From Saccharothrix deserti (GTDB lineage Bacteria; Actinomycetota; Actinomycetes; Mycobacteriales; Pseudonocardiaceae), in the NCBI RefSeq assembly GCF_009769385.1, contig NZ_VKAB01000001.1, positions 434,001 through 498,000 of the forward strand: a stretch of DNA of 64,000 nt. The letters run 5' to 3'. Below the pieces are notes generated by a model. It was not told where the DNA came from and ran no database searches. It saw only the letters and a program-made list of their open reading frames with translations. Both the position numbers and the translations under genes were made by a program. How positions within the stretch are numbered: the stretch's first letter is position 1; each line of letters starts with the position of its first letter. Positions 17,529 to 26,109 of this stretch are shown piece after piece.

Positions 17529-20174
17529 TTAACCCGAGCCCAGGCACACGAACGGGCGACGCAACGGGTCCACCGCCACCGCGTCGGCCAGCGCGACCGC
17601 CGGTGACGCGCCGCCGGCCAGGTTGCGGTGGAAGTCGGCCATCGCCGCCGCCGACGGCTCGTCACCCACCCGGCTGGACGCGGCGATCACCGTCCGCGCG
17701 CCGCCGGCCAGCAGGGCGCCGGCGAACCCGAGCGGCTCGTCGCCGGGACGCACGCGGTTCAGCGCCAGCTCGCACGCGGCCAGCACGACCTGGTGCGGCG
17801 GCCGGCGGACGCGGCCGACCTCGTGCGCGAACATCGCGCCGTCCACCAGCTCCAGCCGGGAGAACAGCGCGTTCTCCGGCTCGTGCTCGCCGTGCGCGGC
17901 GATGTGCGCCAGCTCCACGCCGTCCAACGCCTCCAGCACCGCGCCGACCTTGGCCTCGGTGACGCCGAGCAGCTTCGCGTCACCGTGGTAGCCCGCGAGC
18001 CGGTCGATCTCACCTTGCGCGGCCTGCAGACCGGGACCGCGCACCAGCAGCACCCCGCTGGCCGCGTCACGTTCCTCGCGGATCGCCGAAATCCACGCGG
18101 TGGCCGACGGGACGACCGTCGTCGGCCGGTTCGCGCACATCGGCAGCACGCCCCAGGGCACCACGTACAGCGCGCCCGTCGGCACGACGACCAGTTCCCG
18201 GTCACCGATCATCGGGGCCAGCGGCTGCAGCAGCAGTCGGTCCAGCTTCTCCGCCTCACGGCGCGCGGACGCCGAGATGACGTCCGCCAGCGGCTGCGGG
18301 AGGTGGTCGGGGGCGAGCGCGTTGAGGTCGGCGTGCAGGCGGCGGGCCCCCTCCGTGACGGCGGCGGCCGACCCGAGGCGCACCATGCGCACCCGAACGC
18401 CGGCCAGCACGACGGCGACCAGCTCGTCGCCGGACACCGCGAAGCTCACCATCGCCCGCCCGCCCAACCGGGCCAGCACGTCGTCCGACGTGACGACCGG
18501 GCGCGGTGTGCCCCACGGGCCGGCGCTCCACCCCATCCGGGTGGCGGCGCGCTGGCTGGCCTTGAGCCGCTCCTCCAGTTCCGCGGTCGGCAGGCCGTCG
18601 AGGCGGGCGCGCAGCAGGGCGCGGCTCAACCGGCGCACCTCGGTGATCCGCTCACCCACCTCGGAGTCCACAGTGGATTCCGCCGGGTCGTACCGGTACA
18701 GCTGGGCCCTGGTGCGCTCCAACCAGGCGAACAGGCGCTTGGCGTCGGCCGCCGAGTCACGGCCCTGCAGCACCAGCCGCACGGCGAGTTCACCCAGCTC
18801 ACGGCCGTGCACGGCGGTGCCGGAGACGAGTTCCAGCCCACCGAGCCGGTCGCGCATCCGGCCCAGCTCGGCCAGGCCCGCCTTCGCCTGCGCCAACGCC
18901 ACCCGCCGGTTGCCGCGGGCCAGCGCCAGTTCCGCCCGGCACAGCCGCAGCAGCATCCGGTGGTCGATCGGCGTGATCCGGCGGGACTTGGGCACGCTGC
19001 GCAGCAGCTCGGCGCCCCGGTCCGGGTCGCCGCGGCGGATCTCCAGCCGGGCCGCCAGCACCAGGGCGAACGCGGCCTGGTCGTGCAGCTTCAGCCCGGC
19101 CAGCTCGGCGGACAGCTCGATCGCCTTCGCCACCACCCTGGCCGCCGGCCGCCGTGACTCCAGCGCGCGCAGCGCGTCCACCCGCAGCGTGATCAGGCCG
19201 GCCACCGCCGCCCACGCCGGGCTGCCGCGCTGGACCAGCTTGCGCTGCGCGGCGTTCGCCATCCGCTTGGCCAGCACGAGGTCGCCGTCCTGCAACGCCG
19301 CCGCCGCGCGGAACAGCTCGGCCTCGGCGACGTCCTGCCCGATGCGCTGGCGGCGCAGTTCCGGCAGCACCTCGTCGAGCAGCCGGCCCGCCTCGTCGGC
19401 CAGGCCGACGCTGATCATCGCCTCGGCCTGGTCGATGCGCAGGCGCAGCAGCAGGCCGGGTTCGAGTTCCTGGAACGCCCGGTTGGCCTCGTGGTAGTGG
19501 CGCAGGGCGCTCGGGATGTCGCCGGCGCGCTGCACCGCGTTGCCGAGGGCGTGCTTCGCGATCGCGGCGCGCAACGGCAGGTCGTGCGCGTCGGCGAGTT
19601 CGACGGCGCGGTTCAGGTCGCGGACGGCCTTGTCGTAGCGGTGGACCTCGCCGTGCGCGTTGCCCCGGTTGGACAGCGCGACCGCGAGCAGGTCGACGGC
19701 TTCGGGGTCGGTGTGCGCGTCGAGGCGTCGTTCGCTGCGGTCGATCTCCCGGTCGAGCTGGGCGATGCCCTCGTCGATGCGGCCGACCCGGCAGAGCAGG
19801 GCGGCGCGTTGGAGGTTGACCCTGGTGGACAGGTGCGCTTTCAACGCCTCGTCGCGCAGGCCCGCGAGTTCCTGGTCGACGCCGGCGAGCTGGGTGAGGC
19901 CGTCGTCCACCTTGCCCGTCTCGGCGAGGCAGAAGGCCAGGGTGTTGAGCAGCCGGACGCGGACTTCGAGCCGTTCCTGGGGGTCGATCCCGGGGTTCTC
20001 CAGCAGCGCCAGGCCCCTGCGCATCTGCCGGATGGCGGACGGGTGGCGGTCGGCGGTGGCCGCGTCCAACGCGCTCCGGTGCAACTGCCGGGCCAGTGCG
20101 ACCGGGCGCACCGGTCTGGAGGAGCCGCGCGTCCCGCGTGGTCTGCGAGCGGATGTTTGCGCAGGCACGTTCAT
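17529..20174 (-). CDS. TPR-CHAT caspase-like protease
   Basis: An 881-residue protein. Residues about 25-480 are tandem helical repeats of TPR type (LSNRGNAHGEVHRYDKAVRD, LGNAVQRAGDIPSALRHYHE). The last 300 residues form a CHAT peptidase: ELVVVPTGALYVVPWGVLP, the catalytic His in LAHIAAHGEHEP and the catalytic Cys in VVLAACELALN, then FAGALLAGGARTVIAA. Both dyad residues are present, so it should be active. CHAT proteases act on dedicated partner proteins in defence and cell-death systems. ATG 20174 has no Shine-Dalgarno; a hairpin and a repeat-peptide gene lie just upstream on the same strand. Cytoplasmic. Confidence 0.92.
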   Translation of the reverse strand: MNVPAQTSARRPRGTRGSSRPVRPVALARQLHRSALDAATADRHPSAIRQMRRGLALLENPGIDPQERLEVRVRLLNTLAFCLAETGKVDDGLTQLAGVDQELAGLRDEALKAHLSTRVNLQRAALLCRVGRIDEGIAQLDREIDRSERRLDAHTDPEAVDLLAVALSNRGNAHGEVHRYDKAVRDLNRAVELADAHDLPLRAAIAKHALGNAVQRAGDIPSALRHYHEANRAFQELEPGLLLRLRIDQAEAMISVGLADEAGRLLDEVLPELRRQRIGQDVAEAELFRAAAALQDGDLVLAKRMANAAQRKLVQRGSPAWAAVAGLITLRVDALRALESRRPAARVVAKAIELSAELAGLKLHDQAAFALVLAARLEIRRGDPDRGAELLRSVPKSRRITPIDHRMLLRLCRAELALARGNRRVALAQAKAGLAELGRMRDRLGGLELVSGTAVHGRELGELAVRLVLQGRDSAADAKRLFAWLERTRAQLYRYDPAESTVDSEVGERITEVRRLSRALLRARLDGLPTAELEERLKASQRAATRMGWSAGPWGTPRPVVTSDDVLARLGGRAMVSFAVSGDELVAVVLAGVRVRMVRLGSAAAVTEGARRLHADLNALAPDHLPQPLADVISASARREAEKLDRLLLQPLAPMIGDRELVVVPTGALYVVPWGVLPMCANRPTTVVPSATAWISAIREERDAASGVLLVRGPGLQAAQGEIDRLAGYHGDAKLLGVTEAKVGAVLEALDGVELAHIAAHGEHEPENALFSRLELVDGAMFAHEVGRVRRPPHQVVLAACELALNRVRPGDEPLGFAGALLAGGARTVIAASSRVGDEPSAAAMADFHRNLAGGASPAVALADAVAVDPLRRPFVCLGSG

Positions 20175-20194
20175 ATGAGATCACAGTCGGCATG

Positions 20195-20228
20195 CGAATG
20201 CCGCCGGCCTTTGAGCCGGCGGCATTCG
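20195..20228 (-). terminator. strong 14-bp hairpin between repeat peptide and CHAT gene
   Basis: CGAATGCCGCCGGC (20195-20208) pairs perfectly with 20215-20228, loop of 6 nt. It lies 30 nt after the repeat-peptide stop and 21 nt before the CHAT start, so it would terminate or reduce readthrough into the protease gene, or stabilise the upstream message. Confidence 0.75.
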
Positions 20229-20258
20229 TGCGCCGTCACCGTTGTGTCACTGACGGTA

Positions 20259-20537
20259 TTACTTCGTCTGGGTGGATGCCGCCGGGTCGTCGGTCGGCTT
20301 GTAGGGGCCGCCCGTCGGCTTCACCAGCGGGTCGTCGGTCGGCTTGTACGGGCCGCCCATCGGCTTGACCAGCGGGTCGTCGGTCGGCTTGTAGGGGCCG
20401 CCCGTGGGCCCGACACCCCCGCCGTCGCCCGGCTCGGCTTCGGTTTCGGTTCCGGTTTCGGTTCCGGTCCCCGCGTCGATGACCTCGTCCTCGGTGGCGT
20501 CGATCTCGGCGACGAGCTTCGGGTCACTTCGAGTCAT
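20259..20537 (-). CDS. 92-residue acidic repeat peptide upstream of the CHAT protease
   Basis: I do not recognise the family. The N-terminal 45 residues are acidic and rich in Thr, Glu and Gly (TGTETGTETEAEPGDGGG). Then come three copies of GGPYKPTDDP separated by LVKP, a 15-residue period that is also a 45-nt DNA repeat (from 20284, 20329 and 20374). The repeats are nearly identical at protein and DNA level. GGAGGG lies 9 nt before the ATG at 20537, a good start. No signal peptide or membrane segment. Its place directly before a TPR-CHAT protease suggests substrate or regulator; a multi-core precursor peptide is another option, but no modification enzyme is near. Confidence 0.75.
   Translation of the reverse strand: MTRSDPKLVAEIDATEDEVIDAGTGTETGTETEAEPGDGGGVGPTGGPYKPTDDPLVKPMGGPYKPTDDPLVKPTGGPYKPTDDPAASTQTK
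20284..20409 (-). repeat. 45-nt tandem repeat inside the peptide gene
   Basis: Units begin at 20284, 20329 and 20374; the third is incomplete. Differences are single bases, so the array expanded recently. It is in frame (15 codons). Confidence 0.85.
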
Positions 20538-20856
20538 GACGTTGTCCCTCCCCTACAACGGCCCCTGTTCGGGGTTTCATCCGCGTCTGTTTGATCATTC
20601 GACCGGCCCCCCGACCTCTGCCGAATGGGCTCAAGCGTGACACAGATGGACGCAGCCATGAGAGAAAAACTTACTAAGAGCAACCAGAAACCCGATCTTG
20701 AGCCTCGCTGACCAGCACCGAAGCAGCAGTTCGAGAAGTGTTACCACTCGAATGGGCGAATGTGTTAACAGAGTGCAGGCACTCCGAGGGCCGCAATTAG
20801 GCGACTCCAGCCGGACCGCCCAACCCGGAATCCGCCCCTCCGGCCCCGGAAAACAG
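20538..20856. other. intergenic region upstream of the repeat peptide
   Basis: About 320 nt with lower GC around 20640-20710. It must hold the promoter of the minus-strand peptide gene. On plus, GTGTTA occurs twice 24 bp apart (near 20738 and 20762), which could be a binding site. An 85-codon minus frame here (20631-20888) looks non-coding. Confidence 0.4.
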
Positions 20857-20895
20857 CGGCGGGGTGGGGCTCGCGTCGCAAGCCCCACCCCGCCG
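20857..20895 (-). terminator. gatB operon terminator
   Basis: CGGCGGGGTGGGGCT (20857-20871) pairs perfectly with 20881-20895 over a 9-nt loop, 21 nt past the gatB stop. Confidence 0.8.
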
Positions 20896-20916
20896 TCGAA
20901 CCCGCCTGCACCCGCC

Positions 20917-22419
20917 CTACGAACAGCGGGCGATGATCAGTTCACGCACGCGCTTCGCGTCCGCCTGACCCTTCGTCGCCTTCATCACCGCGCCGACGAT
21001 CGCACCGGCCGCCGCGACCTTGCCGTCGCGGATCTTCGCCGCCACGTCGGGCTGCGCGGCCAGCGCCTCGTCCACCGCCTTCTCCAGCGCCGAGTCGTCC
21101 GAGACGACCTTCAGCCCCCGCGCCTCGATGACGGCCTCGGGCTCGCCCTCACCGTCGAGCACACCGGTGACGACCTCGCGGGCGAGCTTGTTCGTCAGCT
21201 CACCGGAGTTCACCAGCCCGATCACCCTGGCGATCTGCACCGGCGTGATGGCCAGCTCCGACAGCTCGACGCCGCGGTTGTTGGCCTCCTTGGTCAGGTA
21301 GGCCACCCACCACGACCGGGCCTCGGCGGGCGTCACGCCCGCGTCCACCGTCGCCGCCACCAGGTCCACCGCACCGGCGTTGACCAGGTCGCGCAGCTCG
21401 GCGTCGGTCAGCGACCACTCCTGCTGCACCCGCTTGCGCCGCTCCCACGGCAGCTCGGGCAGCGTCCCGCGCAGTTCCTCCACCCATTCGCGGGACGGTG
21501 CGATCGGCACCAGGTCGGGCTCCGGGAAGTACCGGTAGTCCTCCGCCGTCTCCTTCGTGCGCCCTGGGGAAGTGCTCCCCGTGGACTCGTCGAAGTGCCG
21601 CGTCTCCTGGGTGACCTTGCCGCCGGCCACCAGCACCGCCGCCTGGCGGGTCATCTCGAACCGCACCGCCCGCTCGACGCTGCGCAGCGAGTTGACGTTC
21701 TTCGTCTCGGTGCGCGTGCCGAACTCGGTCGCGTCCTTGGCCATCAGCGACACGTTCGCGTCGCACCGCAGCGAACCCTGGTCCATCCGGACGTCCGACA
21801 CGTCGAGCGCCTTCAACAGGTCGCGCAACGCCGTGACGTAGGCGCGCGCCACCTCGGGCGCCCGCTCGCCGGTGCCCGAGATCGTTTTCGTCACGATCTC
21901 GATCAGCGGCACGCCGGCGCGGTTGTAGTCGAGCAGCGAGTGCTCGGCGCCGTGGATACGGCCGGTCGCGCCGCCGACGTGCAGCGACTTGCCGGTGTCC
22001 TCCTCCATGTGCGCGCGCTCGATCTCGACCCGGAACAGCGAGCCGTCGTCCAGCGTCACGTCCAGGTAGCCGTTGTACGCGATCGGCTCGTCGTACTGCG
22101 AGGTCTGGAAGTTCTTCGGCATGTCCGGGTAGAAGTAGTTCTTCCGGGCGAACCGGCACCACTCCGCGATCTCGCAGTTGAGCGCCAACCCGATCCGGAT
22201 CGCCGACTCCACCGCCTTTCCGTTGAGCGCGGGCAGCGCGCCGGGCAGGCCGAGGCAGGTCGGGCAGACCTGCGTGTTCGGCTCGCCGCCGAAGACGTTC
22301 GCGCAACCGCAGAACATCTTGGTGTTGGTGTGCAGCTCGACGTGCACCTCCAACCCCAGCACCGGGTCGAAGCGCTCGATGACCTCGGCGTAGTCCATCA
22401 GCTCGTGCACCGACGTCAT
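20917..22419 (-). CDS. gatB: Asp-tRNA(Asn)/Glu-tRNA(Gln) amidotransferase subunit B
   Basis: The kinase/tRNA-binding subunit of GatCAB, which converts mischarged Glu-tRNA(Gln) and Asp-tRNA(Asn) to the correct amides. The 500-residue protein has the GatB signature [19 protein letters not shown], zinc-type cysteines ([13 protein letters not shown]), [18 protein letters not shown], and the C-terminal tRNA-binding helical/YqeY domain. ATG 22419 overlaps the stop of the small upstream gene (ATGA). Last gene of the gat operon, with a terminator after it. Confidence 0.97.
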   Translation of the reverse strand: MTSVHELMDYAEVIERFDPVLGLEVHVELHTNTKMFCGCANVFGGEPNTQVCPTCLGLPGALPALNGKAVESAIRIGLALNCEIAEWCRFARKNYFYPDMPKNFQTSQYDEPIAYNGYLDVTLDDGSLFRVEIERAHMEEDTGKSLHVGGATGRIHGAEHSLLDYNRAGVPLIEIVTKTISGTGERAPEVARAYVTALRDLLKALDVSDVRMDQGSLRCDANVSLMAKDATEFGTRTETKNVNSLRSVERAVRFEMTRQAAVLVAGGKVTQETRHFDESTGSTSPGRTKETAEDYRYFPEPDLVPIAPSREWVEELRGTLPELPWERRKRVQQEWSLTDAELRDLVNAGAVDLVAATVDAGVTPAEARSWWVAYLTKEANNRGVELSELAITPVQIARVIGLVNSGELTNKLAREVVTGVLDGEGEPEAVIEARGLKVVSDDSALEKAVDEALAAQPDVAAKIRDGKVAAAGAIVGAVMKATKGQADAKRVRELIIARCS

Positions 22420-22607
22420 GCCTTCCCGTCCTTCCGCAGACCCCGCACGGCCAGCGCCGCACCGGTGATCGCCACCAGGATGCTCGCCGCCGCGTTGACA
22501 AGCGCCAGCTTGTCGTTCTTGCCGCGAGCCGATTTCAACGTGGAGAACGCGCTGGTGGCCGCACCGGCGGCGCCGACCAGCGCGAGGACCGTCCGTGCCT
22601 TCTTCAC
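22416..22607 (-). CDS. small membrane protein inserted in the gat operon
   Basis: A 63-residue protein with two hydrophobic segments ([14 protein letters not shown] and [19 protein letters not shown]) and a basic middle (KSARGKNDK). Starts with GTG overlapping the gatA stop (GTGA), ends with TGA overlapping the gatB start (ATGA), so it is translated within the operon. In M. tuberculosis pfkA lies at this position. No known function; a link with GatCAB is only positional. The perfect overlaps and coding-type composition make it real. Confidence 0.75.
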   Translation of the reverse strand: MKKARTVLALVGAAGAATSAFSTLKSARGKNDKLALVNAAASILVAITGAALAVRGLRKDGKA

Positions 22608-24124
22608 CGGGCCGCACCCGCCAACTGTGGCACGCCCTGGATCACCGGCGCGCCCAGGGCCGCGTCGCGCGCGACCTCGTACGCCGCCGCCACCCGGTAC
22701 ATCCGGTGGTCCTGCAACGCCGGTGCCATGATCTGCAGACCGACCGGCAGACCGTCCTCATCGGACAGTCCACTCGGGACGCTCATGGCGGCGTTGCCGG
22801 CCAGGTTCGCCGGGATCGTGCACAGGTCCGCCTTGTACATGGCCATCGGGTCGCCGGCGCGCTCACCGATCGGGAACGCGGTGGTCGGCGTGGTCGGCGA
22901 GACCAGCACGTCCACGGTGGCGAACGCGGCCTCGAAATCGCGGGAGATGAGCGTCCGCACCTTCTGCGCCGAGCCGTAGTACGCGTCGTAGTAACCCGAC
23001 GACAGCGCGTACGTGCCGATCATGATGCGCCGCTTCACCTCGGGGCCGAAACCGGCCTCGCGGGTCAGCGACATGACCTCCTCGGCGCTGCGGGTGCTGT
23101 CGTCGCCGACCCGGATGCCGTAGCGCATCGCGTCGAAGCGGGCCAGGTTGGACGAGGCCTCGCTGGGCGCGATCAGGTAGTACGCGGGCAGCGCGTAGTC
23201 GAAGCTCGGGCACGAGACCTCGACGATCTCCGCGCCCAGCTGCTTGAGCTGCGCCACGGCCGCCTCGAACGAGCGCAGCACGCCCGGCTGGTAGCCGTCA
23301 CCGCTGAACTGCGTCACCACGCCGACGCGCACGCCGGTCAGGTCGCCGTTCGCGCCCTCGCGGGCCGCCGCCACCACGGGCGGCACGGGCGCGTTGATCG
23401 AGGTGGAGTCCATCGGGTCGTAGCCCGCGATGACCTCGTGCAGCAGGGCCGCGTCCAGCACGGTCCGGGCGCACGGCCCGGCCTGGTCCAGCGACGACGA
23501 GAACGCCACCAGGCCGTACCGGGAGACACCGCCGTAGGTCGGCTTCACGCCGACCGTGCCGGTGACCGCGCCGGGCTGGCGGATCGAGCCGCCGGTGTCC
23601 GTGCCGATCGACAGCGGCGCCTCGAACGCGGCCAGCGCCGCCGCCGAGCCACCGCCCGAACCGCCGGGGATGCGGTCAAGGTCCCACGGGTTGTGGGTCG
23701 GGCCGTAGGCGGAGTTCTCGGTGGAGGAGCCCATCGCGAACTCGTCCATGTTGGTCTTGCCGAGGATCACCACGCCGGCTTCCTTGAGCCTGCGGGTGAC
23801 CGTGGCGTCGTAGGGCGGCACCCAGCCTTCGAGGATCTTCGAACCGACCGTGGTCGGCACGCCCTCGGTGGTGAGCACGTCCTTGAGCGCGACCGGCACG
23901 CCGGCCAGCGGACCGACGTGGGCGCCGGCGGCGATGTCCTCGTCGACCTTGCGGGCCGCCTTGAGGGCGCCCTCGGTGTCGACGTGCAGGAACGCGTTGA
24001 CCGCGCCGTCGACCTCGCCGATCCGGTCGAGGTGGGCCTGGGCGACCTCCACCGCGGAGACCTCGCGGCTCGCGATCCTGGCGGCGAGCTCGGCGGCGGT
24101 GCTGCGAATCAGGTCGCTGGTCAT
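22604..24124 (-). CDS. gatA: Asp-tRNA(Asn)/Glu-tRNA(Gln) amidotransferase subunit A
   Basis: The glutaminase/amidase subunit of GatCAB. The 506-residue amidase-signature protein has the catalytic Lys in PVALKDVL, the [13 protein letters not shown] Ser-rich loop, and the nucleophile region [13 protein letters not shown] (Ser-cis-Ser-Lys triad). The start ATG overlaps the gatC stop (ATGA). The channelled ammonia is passed to GatB. Confidence 0.97.
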   Translation of the reverse strand: MTSDLIRSTAAELAARIASREVSAVEVAQAHLDRIGEVDGAVNAFLHVDTEGALKAARKVDEDIAAGAHVGPLAGVPVALKDVLTTEGVPTTVGSKILEGWVPPYDATVTRRLKEAGVVILGKTNMDEFAMGSSTENSAYGPTHNPWDLDRIPGGSGGGSAAALAAFEAPLSIGTDTGGSIRQPGAVTGTVGVKPTYGGVSRYGLVAFSSSLDQAGPCARTVLDAALLHEVIAGYDPMDSTSINAPVPPVVAAAREGANGDLTGVRVGVVTQFSGDGYQPGVLRSFEAAVAQLKQLGAEIVEVSCPSFDYALPAYYLIAPSEASSNLARFDAMRYGIRVGDDSTRSAEEVMSLTREAGFGPEVKRRIMIGTYALSSGYYDAYYGSAQKVRTLISRDFEAAFATVDVLVSPTTPTTAFPIGERAGDPMAMYKADLCTIPANLAGNAAMSVPSGLSDEDGLPVGLQIMAPALQDHRMYRVAAAYEVARDAALGAPVIQGVPQLAGAAR

Positions 24125-24420
24125 GCTTCCTCCCCGAGGATGCGGGGCACGCGGAAGCGGCCGTCCTCGGCGGCGGGGGCGCCCGCGAGCGCCTGCTGCT
24201 GACCGAGGCTGGGACGCACCACGTCCTCGCGGAACACGTTGGTCAGCGGAACGGCGTGCGAAGTGGGCGGGATGTCCGCGGTGGCGATATCGCCCACCGT
24301 GGCCACCGACTGCAGGATCACGTCCAACTGGCCGGCGAACAGGTCCAGCTCGTCGTCTGTGACGGCGAGCCTCGCCAGACGGGCCAGGTGCGCGACCTCG
24401 TCGCGGGAGATGCTGGGCAC
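24121..24420 (-). CDS. gatC: Asp-tRNA(Asn)/Glu-tRNA(Gln) amidotransferase subunit C
   Basis: The 99-residue belt subunit that holds GatA and GatB together. Typical N-terminus [21 protein letters not shown] followed by [21 protein letters not shown] and [14 protein letters not shown] at 24420 after GGGGG at 8 nt. First gene of the gatC-gatA-orf-gatB operon. The promoter lies in 24421-24480; TAGACT on the minus strand near 24470 is a possible -10. Confidence 0.96.
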   Translation of the reverse strand: MPSISRDEVAHLARLARLAVTDDELDLFAGQLDVILQSVATVGDIATADIPPTSHAVPLTNVFREDVVRPSLGQQQALAGAPAAEDGRFRVPRILGEEA

Positions 24421-24641
24421 CTCGTCAACCCCCGTGGGTCGGATTTTCGTATTTTGGACCTGCCGAGTCTATTGGCTGGTCAGGCCGACCTTCGACCGGG
24501 TTACCCGCGCTCGCGCGCGTGGGTGCGCGATTTTACCGGTGTGCAACGCGCCTGGTGGGTCGGAAAGCGAAGCTGCGTCTGCGAGAATCATCGGCCGGCG
24601 AGTCCCACCTCGATGCTCCACCAGCCTTGGAGGCGTGCACC

Positions 24642-25295
24642 GTGTCCTTCCTGATCCGGGTCCAGCTCCCGGACCGTCCCGGCACACTGGGCGCGGTCGC
24701 CTCCGCGCTCGGCGCGATCGGGGCCGACATACTGAGCGTGGACGTGGTGGAGCGCGGGGCGGGTGTGGCCATCGACGACCTGGTGGTCGAACTGCCCTCC
24801 GGGCGGCTGCCCGACGTGCTGATCACCGCCGCGGAGTCCATCGAGGGCGTCGAGGTGGACGCGGTCCGGCCGTACGCGGGTGTGCTGGACACCCACCGTG
24901 AGCTGGAACTGGTGGAAGAGGTCGCCGAGGACCCGCGGAACGGGCTCGCGGTGTTCACCGAGGGCGTGCCGAAGATCATCCGGGCGGGCTGGGCGGTCGT
25001 CGTGTCGTGGAACGGCAGCACCGTCCACCGCCTGACCTCCTCCTCGGCCGCACCGGAGACGAAGCTGGAAACCCCGCCGTGGCTGCCCTTGGCGCGGGCG
25101 ACCGTCCTGGACGGCGAGGACGACTGGGTCCCCGAGACCTGGCGTGAGCTGGGCACCGAACTGGCCGCCACCCCCCTGGGCAAACCGGACCGAGTCCTCC
25201 TGGTCGGCCGCCCAGGCGGCCCCATGTTCCGCGCCGCCGAGGTAGCCCGCCTAGCCCACCTGGCAGGCATCGTCTCGGTAGTCCTCCCCGACTGA
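24642..25295 (+). CDS. ACT-domain protein (Rv3013 type)
   Basis: A 217-residue protein with an N-terminal ACT domain (SFLIRVQLPDRPGTLGAVAS, residues 2-70) and a second part with weak GNAT-like or ACT-like character. ACT domains bind amino acids and regulate enzymes; the ligand is unknown. The orthologue Rv3013 is also divergent from gatC in M. tuberculosis. The GTG at 24642 follows GGAGG at 8 nt, which decides against the longer frame from 24519. Confidence 0.85.
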   Translation: MSFLIRVQLPDRPGTLGAVASALGAIGADILSVDVVERGAGVAIDDLVVELPSGRLPDVLITAAESIEGVEVDAVRPYAGVLDTHRELELVEEVAEDPRNGLAVFTEGVPKIIRAGWAVVVSWNGSTVHRLTSSSAAPETKLETPPWLPLARATVLDGEDDWVPETWRELGTELAATPLGKPDRVLLVGRPGGPMFRAAEVARLAHLAGIVSVVLPD

Positions 25296-25300
25296 CCCGG

Positions 25301-25423
25301 GAGTCGAACACTCAGGACTCGAGAGTCGAACCTTCAGGACCCCTGAGTTCAACGTTCGGAACGTTGAGTTCAGGGGTCCTGAGTGTTCGACTCTCGTGAT
25401 CTGGAGGTTCGACTCTCGGGATC
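25301..25423. repeat. large intergenic dyad repeat with four GAGTCGAA cores
   Basis: Arms 25321-25357 and 25359-25395 (37 nt each) form a near-perfect inverted repeat: 33 Watson-Crick pairs and 3 G-U pairs as RNA. Flanking copies at 25301-25320 and 25404-25423 repeat the outer sequence, giving GAGTCGAA(C) twice on each strand. It fills the gap between two convergent genes and could be a terminator, a palindromic repeat element or a protein-binding site. Confidence 0.85.
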
Positions 25424-26060
25424 AGTCCTTGCGGCCGGTGGTGGCGATGGTCACGCCCAGGCCGATCATGGTGAGGCCGCCGAAGCCGCCGACCAGGGCC
25501 AGGCGGCGCGGGGAGCGGGCGAACCAGGTGCGGGCGGTGGCGGCGACCAGGCCCCACACGCTGTCGGAGGCCAAGGCGATGATGTTGAAGATGAGACCCA
25601 GCAGCAGCATCTGAGCCACCACGTGGCCCTGGGCCCGGTCCACGAACTGGGGCAGCACGGCGGCGAAGAACACGATCGTCTTCGGGTTCGCCACGCCGAC
25701 GGCGAAGCCCTCCCACAACGTGCGCAGGCTGCCGTGCGCCGGACCACCGCCGTTGAACGAGGCGTGCAACGCCCCGCGCTGCCGCACCGCCTTCACCCCG
25801 AGGTACACCAGGTATGCGGCACCCACGAGTTTCAGGGTCGTGAACACGATCGCCGAACGCTCCACGATCGCCCCCACACCGACGGCGACAGCGACGACGG
25901 CCGCGTAGGCCCCGAGCGTGTTACCCAGCACCGTGATCAGCGCGGCCCGCTTGCCCTGCGCCAACGCCCGCCCCACCACGAACAGCACGCTCGGCCCGGG
26001 GATCACGATCAGCAGGAACGACATGGCCGCGAAGGCCAGCAGCCGGTCAGTGGACACCAT
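25422..26060 (-). CDS. LysE/RhtB-family amino acid exporter
   Basis: A 212-residue, six-helix membrane protein. Diagnostic features are the N-terminal IPGPSVLFVVGRALAQGKRAAL, the LKLVGAAYLVYLGVKAVR helix and GFAVGVANPKTIVFFAAVLPQF. Members export lysine, threonine, homoserine or similar compounds; the substrate cannot be told from sequence. ATG 26060 is used; GTG two codons later is an alternative. Its stop lies inside the dyad repeat region. Confidence 0.93.
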   Translation of the reverse strand: MVSTDRLLAFAAMSFLLIVIPGPSVLFVVGRALAQGKRAALITVLGNTLGAYAAVVAVAVGVGAIVERSAIVFTTLKLVGAAYLVYLGVKAVRQRGALHASFNGGGPAHGSLRTLWEGFAVGVANPKTIVFFAAVLPQFVDRAQGHVVAQMLLLGLIFNIIALASDSVWGLVAATARTWFARSPRRLALVGGFGGLTMIGLGVTIATTGRKD

Positions 26061-26109
26061 GCGGTCAACGAAACCACCTCGACCACCCGCACTACCAGCG
26101 CTTTTCCCT

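Noticed and set aside
15145-17532. 795-codon open frame on plus, antisense to the M14 peptidase
   Set aside because: Arg/His/Val-rich shadow of the peptidase gene caused by high GC; no ribosome site and no known family.
20284-20409. Tandem 45-nt repeats considered as a CRISPR array
   Set aside because: Units are contiguous without spacers, in frame in a protein gene, and no cas genes are near.
20631-20888. 85-codon minus frame between gatB and the repeat peptide
   Set aside because: Includes the gatB terminator hairpin, no start site, no coding character.
22595-24202. 535-codon plus frame opposite gatA
   Set aside because: Antisense shadow; gatA signature and operon overlaps are on minus.
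25301-25423. GGTTCGACTC-like sequences considered as tRNA genes
   Set aside because: Only the T-arm core is present; no acceptor, D or anticodon arms can be built, and the copies are mirrored.
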